A stretch of 23,240 nt of DNA, from the NCBI GenBank assembly GCA_041750915.1, contig JBGSYJ010000194.1, positions 1 through 23,240 of the forward strand. The letters run 5' to 3'. A model generated the notes under the pieces. The model was not told where the DNA came from and made no database searches. It worked only from the letters and a program-made list of their open reading frames with translations. Origin of the DNA: JBGSYJ01 sp041750915. Its GTDB lineage: Bacteria; Acidobacteriota; Thermoanaerobaculia; Gp7-AA8. Every line of letters starts with the position of its first letter. Position 1 is the first letter of the stretch. Positions 1-7,792 of this stretch are shown here, in pieces. A program made the position numbers and the translations under genes.

Positions 1-202
1 ATCGACGACATCACCACGACTATTCGCAACGATCAGATGATGGTGCGCGAACTGCTCTTCAATCTACTCAGTGTCCCCTTAGTTTCTGCTCCTGGCAGGG
101 AGCCCCGAGGGGACGGAGTCATTAGAAACCGTCGAGATCAATCGCAACGGAAAGGAGACACTGAATGGATTGCACCTGACCGACCTCTTTCCTCGTCTGT
201 AA
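1..202 (+). pseudogene. 3' end of an unrecognised gene, apparently interrupted by a ~58-bp palindromic insertion
   Basis: The first ~66 bases read well in frame 1 (IDDITTTIRNDQMMVRELLF and onward), and bases ~125-202 read well in frame 2 (ETVEINRNGKETLNGLHL, then a TAA at 200-202). Removing bases 67-124 (58 nt, which is 1 modulo 3) joins the two frames into one continuous C-terminus. The removed stretch contains nested inverted repeats: GTCCCC at 73-78 with GGGGAC at 109-114, and inside them GCTCC at 88-92 with GGAGC at 98-102. Frame 2 has a TAG at 80-82, so the insertion would prevent normal reading. If the gene were read straight on in frame 1 it would run into the receptor gene downstream, which I consider accidental. 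I do not recognise the protein family, and the gene begins outside the window. Confidence 0.4.
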
Positions 203-288
203 CAAAACTCCCATGGATTTTATCAGTCGTTCACCGCTACGCAACATCTTCATTCTTGCGGTGGACACAGGAAAGGATGGTCTTCCTC

Positions 289-3213
289 ATGCGTTCGCTT
301 CATAGATACATTGCACTTCTGGCTGTACTGCTTCTGGCGAGTGGAACACTGCTCGCGCAGGGAACGACCGGCCGGCTCACCGGCAACACGACAATGGATG
401 GGTCTCCGCTTCCCGGAGTTACGGTGACGATTCAGTCGCCCTCGCTTCAGGGAACTCGTGTGGCCTACTCCGACAGCAACGGCAATTACAACTTCGGAGC
501 GCTTCCTCCCGGAACGTACGAAATCACGTTCGAAATGGAGAGCATGAACACAATTACCAAGCAGGCAGACGTCACGCTCACCGGCGTGGCCCGCGCTGAC
601 GGGAACATGCGTCTTTCTGCCGTCGCCGAGGCGATCACTGTTACGGCCGACGCTCCCACGGTGGTCGAGACTCAGGAGATTCAGACCAACCTGCAGGCCT
701 CCCTCATCGAGGATCTGCCGGTCGCGCGTACTCTGCTCGGAACGGTGAACCTCGCGCCGGGCGTCACAAACAATGGTCCGGGGGGAAACACAGCGATCTC
801 CGGCGCTCCCTCGTATGACAGCACCTTCTACATCAACGGTTCCGTGGTGAACGAAGTTCTCCGCGGACAGCCGCTCAATGTCTTCATCGAAGACGCGCTC
901 CAGGAAACGACAGTTCTCACCGGCGCGATCTCGGCGGAATACGGTCGCTTCACTGGCGGCGTCGTAACAGCGGTCTCGAAGTCTGGCGGTAACGAATTCA
1001 GCGGATCGCTTCGGGACAGTCTTACCAATGAGGACTGGACCTCCGACTCTGCGCAGGAGAGCAAACTCAACGAGACTTACGAGGGCACGCTCGGTGGACG
1101 GATCATCCGCGACCGTCTGTGGTTCTTCGGAGCCGGCCGTTACGTTGAGAACTCCCAGGGCAACTTCCTTCTAGAAGGTGGAAGCCCGTACACGACGAGC
1201 GCGGAACAGCAGCGGCTCGAAGGCAAACTTACAGGCCTGCTTACCCCGAAGCACACGCTCGTCGGTTCGATCCTCGAACTCGAGAACAAGATCAGCAACC
1301 GCTGTCTCGCCGGTTTCGGCTGCTTCGAGGAGCGGACTCTGTCGAGCCCCGAGAATCAGCCGCAGGACCTTCTCAGTGTCAGCTACAGCGGCATTCTGAC
1401 GAGCAGCCTGCTGCTCGAGGGGAACTACTCCGACAGCTCGCTCACCTTCTCCGGTTCCGGCGGTCCTCAGGGTAACCGGATCAACGCAACGAATATCAAC
1501 TTCGCCGCCGTCGGTGGCCAGGGTGGCGCGTCGCCATTCTGCGGAGGCTGCGGAGACGAGACCCGCGCGACGGAGGCCCTTTCGTTCAAGGGAACGTATT
1601 ACCTGTCCACTGGGTCGCTCGGCTCGCACAACATCGTTGCCGGATACGAAGACTTCTCTGAGCAGCTCTTCTCGAACAATCATCAGTCGGGCAGTGACTT
1701 CACAGTGTGGACGTTTGCAGAACCGACTCGCGCCGCAGATGGTTCTCTGCTCGCGAGCGTCGGCCGGAATGCCGGATTCATCATCTACTGGCCGATCCTG
1801 CAGTCGAGTCTCGGTAACGATTTCACGACCGAGTCCGTCTTCGTCAATGACAAGTGGGACCTCAACAGCAATCTGAGCTTCAACATCGGCGCACGTTATG
1901 ACGTGAATGACGGCAGAGACAGCGCCGGCGCGAAGGTTGCGGATGATTCGAAGATCAGCCCACGCCTCGGAGTCATTTACGACCTCAAAGGCGACGGCCG
2001 CATCCGCCTCAATGCAAGCTACAGTGAGTACGTTTCAAAGATCTCCAACGGCAATATCGGCGACGCTGCTTCTCCGGCCGGCTCGCCATCCATCCTCTAC
2101 TGGCTGTACGGCGGACCGTCGATCACTGGCGTCAGCACCGAGCAGCTTCTCACGCAGATGTTCGCATGGTTCGACAGCGAGGGTGGCATCGAGGATCGCG
2201 ACTGGCTGCTGGGCGGCGGAACAAACGGTATTTCCAGTCAGATCCAGAGCTCACTCGAGTCGCCCGGAGTTGAAGAGATCAGTTTCGGTGCGGCATTCTC
2301 GGTTGGCCGAAACGGATACTTCCGAATCGACTACCAGGACCGCGACTGGACCGATTTCTACACCACCCGCACCGATCTTTCGACGGGTCGCGTCTTCGAT
2401 CCGCTCGCAGGCATTGAGCTTGACCTCGCACTGACGGAGAACAGCAATGACTTCGTTCGCGAGTATCAGGCTGTGATTCTGCAAGGTGGCATCCGTCTGT
2501 TCAATCGGCTCGACGTCGCAGGAAACTACACATGGTCCGAGCTTCGCGGGAATCATGGTGGCGAGACGACGGGCTCCGGACCGATCGCATCGACAGGCGC
2601 GAACTACTATCCGGAGTTTCTCGGATACGCGCAGAACAATCCGGTCGGATTTCTTCCCGCGGATCAGACCCACAAGATCCGCGCGTGGGCCAGCTACGAC
2701 CTGCCGACTCCGGTAGGCAACTTCAACATCAGCGTCCTTCAGCGCTTCGACTCCGGAACGTCCTACTCCGAAATCGGAGCCATCGACGTGACGAGTACCG
2801 GCGACACGGAGTGCCCGGTGTGCCGTCCGAACGATGACCTCTACGTCAGCATTCCTTCGGGTGCTCTGTACTATTTCAGTGAGCGGGGTGAGTATCGGTG
2901 GGATGACCTCACCGCTACAGATCTCGCGGTCAACTACAGTCTGCCGCTCGGTCGCATGGAGCTGTTCGTCCAGGGCGAGCTGCTGAACGTGTTCGACGAG
3001 TCAGCACAGATCGGCGGAAACACCACCGTGCTGACGGCCCGCGATACCGCAACGCTCCAGCCGTTCGATCCGTACACGACGACGCCAATTGAAGGTGTTC
3101 ACTACCGTCGCGGTGCGAATTTCGGCCGCGGTACGACTGGAACGACTCAGGCTACCCAGGGTCATTTCCAGCTGGCGCGCACCTACCGCGGTTCAGTGGG
3201 TATCAGATTTTAA
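289..3213 (+). CDS. TonB-dependent receptor, Oar-like, with N-terminal carboxypeptidase-regulatory-like domain
   Basis: Outer-membrane beta-barrel receptor of 974 residues. I start it at the ATG at 289 because it opens a clean signal peptide (basic MRSLHR, hydrophobic core, cleavage near LLA|Q at residue 23); an in-frame ATG at 277 sits too close to the AGGAAAGG ribosome site at 269-276. Residues ~26-105 form a carboxypeptidase-regulatory-like fold (PLPGVTVTI, DSNGNYNFGALPPGTYEI). A plug domain follows (AISGAPSYDSTFYINGSVVN, then SAEYGRFTGGVVTAVSKSGG), then a long barrel ending in GSVGIRF, whose terminal Phe is the usual outer-membrane assembly signal. Several extracellular-loop-type segments carry close Cys pairs (CLAGFGC, CGGC, CPVC). 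It lies just upstream of a clear paralog and has its own terminator. Substrate is unknown; Oar-type receptors are linked to uptake of polymers or peptides or to surface development, so no specific role is claimed. Confidence 0.88.
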   Translation: MRSLHRYIALLAVLLLASGTLLAQGTTGRLTGNTTMDGSPLPGVTVTIQSPSLQGTRVAYSDSNGNYNFGALPPGTYEITFEMESMNTITKQADVTLTGVARADGNMRLSAVAEAITVTADAPTVVETQEIQTNLQASLIEDLPVARTLLGTVNLAPGVTNNGPGGNTAISGAPSYDSTFYINGSVVNEVLRGQPLNVFIEDALQETTVLTGAISAEYGRFTGGVVTAVSKSGGNEFSGSLRDSLTNEDWTSDSAQESKLNETYEGTLGGRIIRDRLWFFGAGRYVENSQGNFLLEGGSPYTTSAEQQRLEGKLTGLLTPKHTLVGSILELENKISNRCLAGFGCFEERTLSSPENQPQDLLSVSYSGILTSSLLLEGNYSDSSLTFSGSGGPQGNRINATNINFAAVGGQGGASPFCGGCGDETRATEALSFKGTYYLSTGSLGSHNIVAGYEDFSEQLFSNNHQSGSDFTVWTFAEPTRAADGSLLASVGRNAGFIIYWPILQSSLGNDFTTESVFVNDKWDLNSNLSFNIGARYDVNDGRDSAGAKVADDSKISPRLGVIYDLKGDGRIRLNASYSEYVSKISNGNIGDAASPAGSPSILYWLYGGPSITGVSTEQLLTQMFAWFDSEGGIEDRDWLLGGGTNGISSQIQSSLESPGVEEISFGAAFSVGRNGYFRIDYQDRDWTDFYTTRTDLSTGRVFDPLAGIELDLALTENSNDFVREYQAVILQGGIRLFNRLDVAGNYTWSELRGNHGGETTGSGPIASTGANYYPEFLGYAQNNPVGFLPADQTHKIRAWASYDLPTPVGNFNISVLQRFDSGTSYSEIGAIDVTSTGDTECPVCRPNDDLYVSIPSGALYYFSERGEYRWDDLTATDLAVNYSLPLGRMELFVQGELLNVFDESAQIGGNTTVLTARDTATLQPFDPYTTTPIEGVHYRRGANFGRGTTGTTQATQGHFQLARTYRGSVGIRF

Positions 3214-3241
3214 ACAGCAGGCTGTCGCAGTACGTACTCAG

Positions 3242-3267
3242 GCCCCGGTCGAAAGACCGGGGCTTTT
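3242..3267 (+). terminator. Rho-independent terminator after the first receptor gene
   Basis: A perfect 9-bp stem, GCCCCGGTC at 3242-3250 and GACCGGGGC at 3255-3263, closes a GAAA tetraloop and is followed by TTTT at 3264-3267. It begins 29 bases after the receptor stop codon, so the two receptor genes are probably separate transcripts. Confidence 0.92.
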
Positions 3268-3333
3268 CGTTGTCTCCGGCCGCTCGCGATTCAAGGATCT
3301 GAACCGTGACGCCAACCAGCCGGATGAATCGAC

Positions 3334-3455
3334 GTTACACATTCGTAACACCAGACAGGAAGAAGTCTCTCTTCATAGAGTTATGCTTCGAGTACCCGTG
3401 GTGTAAACCGTGCTGTGACATTTCTTGCGCATTCGTTTCAGCGCGTGACTGAAAC
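3334..3455 (+). promoter_or_regulatory. Upstream region of the second receptor with two short inverted repeats
   Basis: Two small dyads lie between the terminator and the second receptor start: GTTAC at 3334-3338 with GTAAC at 3345-3349 (6-base gap), and GTTTCA at 3435-3440 with TGAAAC at 3450-3455 (9-base gap). The second lies 21 bases before the start codon and could be an operator or a leader hairpin. I see no convincing -35/-10 pair, and a TGTGAC-N5-TTGC string near 3414-3428 is a poor sigma-54 match. Function is inferred from position only. Confidence 0.25.
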
Positions 3456-3476
3456 AAGAGGTCGGCCGGAGCAACC

Positions 3477-6371
3477 ATGACGAAACTGTTTCGCTCTCTG
3501 ATCATCATCTTCCTCGGCGGTGCTTCGCTCGCTCTCGCTCTACCCGCGCAGGGAACCACCGGCACACTGACCGGCGTGACGAGAATCGAGCGCGAGGTGA
3601 TCCCTGGAGTTCTGGTCACGGTCAGCTCCGAGAAACTCCAGTCGCCGCGTCAGAGCGTCACCGACGCGAATGGCCGCTACACATTTGCGTTTCTTCCTCC
3701 TGGTCCATACACGATCTCGTTCGAGAAAGGTGGATTTCAGGCGATTGCCCGTCCTGTCAGGGTCGGTCTCGGCAGGGTCGTGCGCCTCGACATGAAGATG
3801 AGAACCCCGGAAGTGGTCGAGGCGATCACCATCACCGCTACAGCCCCGGCGATCGTCGAGATGCATGAGATCCAGACCGGCTTCGATGCAGAGATGATCG
3901 ACAGTCTGCCCGTTTCGAGAAGCCTCCGAGCCACGGCTGCACTTGCACCCGGTGTGCACAACACAGGACCGGGAGCAAGCGAGACGCACGCCGTGCTCGC
4001 GATCTCAGGGGCTCCTTCTTACGACAGCCTTTACCTGCTCGACGGAACTGTGGTCAACGAGAATATTCGCGGACAGGCTCATACGCTCTACATCGAGGAC
4101 GCCATCGACGAGACGACGATTCTGACCGGCGCCATCTCGGCCGAGTATGGGCGCTTCACCGGGGGAGTCGTGAGCGCGGTGACTAAATCGGGCGGTAATG
4201 TTTTCAGCGGGTCTATCAGGGACAGTCTCAGCAACCCGGCCTGGTCATCCGACCGAAGAGGCCTCGAGGGGTTGGACCATCTGAACCAGGTTCTCGAGGG
4301 TACCCTGGGCGGCCGCGTTCTCACGGATCGGCTCTGGTTCTTCGCCGCGGGGCGATGGTACGACAACGATGGCCTGTCGTATCTGGCGGGCAGCGAGATT
4401 CCGTATCCCGTCTCGACTGAAGAGAGCCGGTTCGAGTTGAAGCTCACCGGGCAGCTGTCGATGAATCATGCAGTGGTGCTCTCGCATACGAGTGTCGATC
4501 ACGAACAGCTCAACAACTGCCAGGCCGGCTGCATGGAGCTCTCCGCCATTGATGGTCATGTGGAGAGGCCCAACAGCTTTTCATCGCTGCGCTACAGCGG
4601 CATTTTCGGCCGGTCGGTCATCGTGAGTGGCAACGCATCGCAGAAGGAGTTCGCCTTCGAGGGTTTCGGCGGTGAATCGCGCGATCCGGCAACGGGCTCC
4701 TGGGGGTTGGATGCGTCCGGCACGGGAGCATTCTTCGGCGCGCCCCTCTTCTGCGGAATCTGTGACGATCAGGAACGGAACAGCGAGAACTATTCCGGCA
4801 AACTCAGTCATTACTTCGGAACTGCGAAGGGTGGGACCCACGAGATCATCGTCGGGGTGGAACAGTGGATTGAGCAGACCATCGCGAACAATTACCAGTC
4901 GGCCAGCGATTTTGGAGTCGTTTCATTCAGGGCGGTCGAACGAGATGGCCAAGGAATTGTACGGCCGCGATTCGAGCCGGGATCGACGGTCATCGTCTGG
5001 TACCCGATCTTCGAGACTACGAGCGGCACGAACTTCACCACGACGTCGCTGTTTGTAAATGACAGGATGAACCTGGGATCGCGCTGGTCGTTCAATCTCG
5101 GCGCTCGCTATGATGACAACCAGGGCAGGAACGGCTCGAGAGTGAAAGTGGCGGACGACGCCGAGATCAGTCCCAGACTCGCAGCAGCCTTCGATCCGCA
5201 GGGAGACGGTCGCCTTCGGTTCAACGCGAGCTTCAGCCGGTACGTCACCAAACTCGCCGGTGCCATCGGGGAGATGGGCTCTTCGGCGGGGAATCCCTCC
5301 TACTTCTCCTGGGAGTATGCCGGCCCGACGATCAATGCAGATCAGACCCTGACGAGCTCTGAAGCGATGGCTCATCTGTTCGACTGGTTCGTCGCAAACG
5401 GCGGCACCATGCAGACGCCGGTGGCCGTCGACATCCCCGGTCTGACGTCGACGATTGAGGGAACGATTCGTTCACCGAGCGTGGAGGAGTGGACCATCGG
5501 AGCATCCGCGATGGTCGGGCGCAGCGGCTTCGTGCGCGCGGATGTGATCGATCGTGAGTGGAAGAACTTCTACGCGATGCGAACGGACCTGACGACTGGT
5601 ACCGTCCACGATGCCTTCGGGCAGAATTTCGACCGGTCGGTCATCGAGAACACGACAGATCTCACACGGTCCTATCGCGCCGTGCAGCTTCAGGGAGGGT
5701 ACCGAGTGTTCGGACGTTTCCATCTGGGAGGCAACTACACCTGGTCCCGACTCGAAGGGAATGTCGTCGATGAGACCATCGGTCGGGGACCGGTTGCGAA
5801 TGAGGCCGGCCGTTATCCCGAGTACAACAGCTTCGAGCGCAACAATCCGGTCGGGCTGCTCCAGGCCGATCAGACGCATAAGCTGCGACTATGGGCAGAG
5901 CTGATGCTTCCCTCGCTCTTCGGTGAGACGAGCGTGAGCCTGCTCCAGCGCTTCGACTCCGGCACACCCTACGAAATGAAGGGATGGGTGCGGCCCCCAT
6001 CCATCGAGAATCCCGGATACGTCACGCCGCCAAGCCAGGCTTCGTACTTCTTCACCGAAAGGGGAGCGCTCCGATGGGACGACGTGACGGCGACTGACCT
6101 GGCCTTTCGATTCGCCCTGCCAGTTCGGCGAACGGAGGCGTTCATTCAGGCGGACGTGATCAACCTCTTCGACGAATCCGCTCAGACGCGGGGCAATACC
6201 ACTGTTCACACCGCATACGATGATCGCTCCCTGGCGCCATTCGATCCCCGCACCGGCTCACCGCAGGAAGGTGCTCATTACCGGAAGGGCAGGCAGTTCG
6301 GGGAGGCCCGGTCCGTATTCGACTACCAGCAGCCGCGGACCTTCCAGATGTCCGCGGGATTCCGCTTCTGA
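3477..6371 (+). CDS. TonB-dependent receptor, Oar-like, paralog of the upstream receptor
   Basis: Outer-membrane receptor of 964 residues that matches its upstream neighbour along its whole length (for example EDAIDETTILTGAISAEYGR against EDALQETTVLTGAISAEYGR). Signal peptide at residues 1-24 (basic MTKLFR, hydrophobic core, LPA|Q). A carboxypeptidase-regulatory-like domain follows at ~26-105 (EVIPGVLVTV, DANGRYTFAFLPPGPYTI), then a plug and a barrel ending in QMSAGFRF. Cys pairs recur at equivalent places (NNCQAGC and FCGIC), while the late CPVC of the first copy is absent. The ATG at 3477 has a GGAG ribosome site (CCGGAGCAACC) at good spacing. The pair looks like a tandem duplication that has since diverged, which usually means different ligands or different expression. 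Substrate cannot be read from the sequence. Confidence 0.88.
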   Translation: MTKLFRSLIIIFLGGASLALALPAQGTTGTLTGVTRIEREVIPGVLVTVSSEKLQSPRQSVTDANGRYTFAFLPPGPYTISFEKGGFQAIARPVRVGLGRVVRLDMKMRTPEVVEAITITATAPAIVEMHEIQTGFDAEMIDSLPVSRSLRATAALAPGVHNTGPGASETHAVLAISGAPSYDSLYLLDGTVVNENIRGQAHTLYIEDAIDETTILTGAISAEYGRFTGGVVSAVTKSGGNVFSGSIRDSLSNPAWSSDRRGLEGLDHLNQVLEGTLGGRVLTDRLWFFAAGRWYDNDGLSYLAGSEIPYPVSTEESRFELKLTGQLSMNHAVVLSHTSVDHEQLNNCQAGCMELSAIDGHVERPNSFSSLRYSGIFGRSVIVSGNASQKEFAFEGFGGESRDPATGSWGLDASGTGAFFGAPLFCGICDDQERNSENYSGKLSHYFGTAKGGTHEIIVGVEQWIEQTIANNYQSASDFGVVSFRAVERDGQGIVRPRFEPGSTVIVWYPIFETTSGTNFTTTSLFVNDRMNLGSRWSFNLGARYDDNQGRNGSRVKVADDAEISPRLAAAFDPQGDGRLRFNASFSRYVTKLAGAIGEMGSSAGNPSYFSWEYAGPTINADQTLTSSEAMAHLFDWFVANGGTMQTPVAVDIPGLTSTIEGTIRSPSVEEWTIGASAMVGRSGFVRADVIDREWKNFYAMRTDLTTGTVHDAFGQNFDRSVIENTTDLTRSYRAVQLQGGYRVFGRFHLGGNYTWSRLEGNVVDETIGRGPVANEAGRYPEYNSFERNNPVGLLQADQTHKLRLWAELMLPSLFGETSVSLLQRFDSGTPYEMKGWVRPPSIENPGYVTPPSQASYFFTERGALRWDDVTATDLAFRFALPVRRTEAFIQADVINLFDESAQTRGNTTVHTAYDDRSLAPFDPRTGSPQEGAHYRKGRQFGEARSVFDYQQPRTFQMSAGFRF

Positions 6372-6375
6372 TACC

Positions 6376-6418
6376 AGCCCCGCATCCTCGCGACGAAGCG
6401 GTGTGAAAAATGCGGGCT
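6376..6418. terminator. Possible shared terminator hairpin between convergent genes
   Basis: AGCCCCGCAT at 6376-6385 pairs with ATGCGGGCT at 6410-6418 with one bulged C and a 24-base loop that contains an A-run on the plus strand. It lies between the end of the second receptor (6371) and the end of the convergent XRE gene, whose stop codon (6417-6419) falls in the right arm. There is no T-run after the stem on the plus strand, so intrinsic termination is uncertain. Confidence 0.4.
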
Positions 6419-6842
6419 AGTTCCTGGAAGTGAGCATCTGCCATTCGTGAACTGGCGGTTCCGAACGGAACGAAGGACGGCTGTCGCGAATGGACTGCAG
6501 GTCTGAGGCAGTTTCGATCATCAGCTGAAACTTGCCGAGAAGCGAGTGCTGCACGGAGCTCGGCAGGGCACTGATCTCGTCGAGCAGTTTTGCGGCTCCC
6601 TGTCTCGATTCCATTTCCCAGGGAGCGGTCTTCCGCTCGATCGTGTTGCCGAAGAACTCCGCCTCCGAGATGCCGTACACGGCAAGCAGCTTGCGCAGCT
6701 GAGAGATCTTCAGCGACCCGATGCGCTCACCCGTCTCGAATGAACTGATCGTCTTTTCTCCCACGCCGCATCGCAGCGCAACGTCCTTCTGGCTCAATCC
6801 CTGAAGGCGTCTCAACTCTCTCAGCTTCAGCACGATATCCAT
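6417..6842 (-). CDS. XRE-family helix-turn-helix transcriptional regulator
   Basis: DNA-binding regulator of 141 residues. Residues ~6-62 are a Cro/C1-type HTH: LRELRRLQGLSQKDVALRCG supplies the first two helices, GEKTISSFETGER the recognition helix and turn, and ISQLRKLLAVYGISEAEFF the remaining helices. The C-terminal ~75 residues are helical, of no family I recognise, and could serve in dimerisation. It begins 27 bp after the lexA stop on the same strand, so it is probably co-transcribed with lexA and thereby tied to the SOS response. A GAGG about 10 bases upstream can serve as ribosome site. Targets are unknown. Its length is typical of small chromosomal XRE repressors; nothing nearby suggests a prophage. 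Confidence 0.85.
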   Translation of the reverse strand: MDIVLKLRELRRLQGLSQKDVALRCGVGEKTISSFETGERIGSLKISQLRKLLAVYGISEAEFFGNTIERKTAPWEMESRQGAAKLLDEISALPSSVQHSLLGKFQLMIETASDLQSIRDSRPSFRSEPPVHEWQMLTSRN

Positions 6843-6869
6843 CTTCCTGCCCTCACCTTTCCCGGACGG

Positions 6870-7484
6870 TCAGAACCGCCGCATCAATCCCACGACGACT
6901 CCCTGCACGGCCACGTCGGTGCGCGGCGCGAAGATCGGCGCCATCGAGACGTTTGCCGGCTGAAGCCGTACACGCTTGCCTTCTGAGTAGAACCGCTTGA
7001 GCGTTACTTCGCCGTTGAGAAGCGCGACGACCATCTCGCCGTTCTCGGCGCGCTCCCTCCGCGCGATGATCACGAAGTCTCCGTCGTGAATTCCGTCATC
7101 GATCATCGACTCGCCCCGGACTTTCAGCACGTAGTTCTCTCCGCGTGAAGTCAATTCGGTAGGAACGGTGATCGTGTCCTCGGACGGGACGACGTCGAGC
7201 GGCTGTCCTGCCGCGATGTAGCCCAGAAGCGGAAGCTCCCGGACGGTCGTCAGGCCGGTCTCGCTCGGCGGCTGGTCGACGACCTCAACACCACGCTTCT
7301 GGTTCCAGTCGCGGCGGATCAGACCCTTGCTCTGGAGGAGCGACAGGTGTTTGTAGACCGTCCCGTACGACGAGAAGCCGAACTTCTCACAGATTTCCCG
7401 GTGGGTAGGGGCGACTCCCATCTCTTCCTGGTACTCCCGGATGAAGTTCAGGATGTCCCGCTGGCGCTCGGTGAGGTATGTCAA
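6870..7484 (-). CDS. lexA: LexA repressor, SOS regulator and self-cleaving protease
   Basis: Repressor of the SOS regulon, 204 residues. Residues ~1-65 are the winged-helix LexA DNA-binding domain (TERQRDILNFIREYQEEMG, APTHREICEKFGFSSYGTVY). Residues ~85-204 are the S24 peptidase domain with the Ala92-Gly93 self-cleavage site (YIAAGQPL), catalytic Ser126 (GESMIDDGI) and catalytic Lys163 (GEVTLKRF); the Ser-Lys spacing of 37 equals that of E. coli LexA. The start codon is TTG at 7484-7482, chosen because AAGGAG lies six bases upstream and MTYLTERQRDIL is the usual N-terminus. RecA filaments trigger cleavage, which releases DNA-repair genes. I see no E. coli-type CTGT-N8-ACAG box in the promoter, consistent with clade-specific LexA boxes. 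It leads a probable two-gene operon with the XRE regulator. Confidence 0.96.
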   Translation of the reverse strand: MTYLTERQRDILNFIREYQEEMGVAPTHREICEKFGFSSYGTVYKHLSLLQSKGLIRRDWNQKRGVEVVDQPPSETGLTTVRELPLLGYIAAGQPLDVVPSEDTITVPTELTSRGENYVLKVRGESMIDDGIHDGDFVIIARRERAENGEMVVALLNGEVTLKRFYSEGKRVRLQPANVSMAPIFAPRTDVAVQGVVVGLMRRF

Positions 7485-7507
7485 GTTCCGCTCCTTGTCC
7501 AGACGAC

Positions 7508-7536
7508 AATATGGGCGGTAACAGGGCGGAAGTCAA
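7508..7536 (-). promoter_or_regulatory. Predicted sigma-70-type promoter of lexA
   Basis: On the minus strand TTGACT (7536-7531) is followed after exactly 17 bases by CATATT (7513-7508), 24 bases before the TTG start of lexA. The -35 matches the consensus at five of six positions and the -10 at four of six. No clear dyad overlaps it that could be called the LexA operator. Confidence 0.5.
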
Positions 7537-7587
7537 TGGGAAAAGCGTAAGTGAGGCGTAAGTGGTTGGAGGGAATGGGGAAAAAGG

Positions 7588-7790
7588 CAGTAGACAGTAC
7601 ACACCGAGTAGACAGTACACAGTAGACAGAAGACAGTAGCCCCCGCCCTTAGACTTGTCGCGGGGGTGAGCTTCGGGGGATTTGGAGGCAGGGAGAAAGC
7701 CAGTAGTCAGGGTTGAGTAGGACACCCCGCGGCATGCCAAAGGGGCGGGCGGGCTACTGTCTCCTGTCTACTGTGTACTGTCTACTATCT
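7588..7790. repeat. Composite palindromic element, CAGTAGA heptamer type
   Basis: Heptamer arrays form a left arm at ~7588-7642 (GACAGTA-type units) and a right arm at 7751-7790 (TACTGTC-type units). Bases 7607-7642 and 7751-7786 are reverse complements over 36 bases with one mismatch (AGAAGAC against AGGAGAC), including a variant CACAGTA unit placed symmetrically in both arms. The core is rich in C/G tracts (GCCCCCGCCC at 7639-7648, GGGGCGGGCGGGC at 7742-7753) and includes a smaller CCCCGC/GCGGGG dyad. It fills the spacer between lexA and the GGDEF gene, whose stop codon lies 3-7 bases beyond the right arm. The remaining stretch from 7537 to 7587 shows nothing recognisable. Confidence 0.9.
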
Positions 7791-7792
7791 CC

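Noticed and set aside
37..288. 84-codon N-terminal extension of the first receptor
   Set aside because: It has no homology pattern, precedes a clean signal peptide, and overlaps the end of another gene.
3414..3428. Sigma-54 promoter upstream of the second receptor (TGTGAC-N5-TTGC)
   Set aside because: The near-invariant GG of the -24 element is missing.
7537..7587. LexA operator upstream of lexA
   Set aside because: No CTGT-N8-ACAG or CGAAC-type palindrome was found here or across the predicted promoter; the clade's box is unknown to me.
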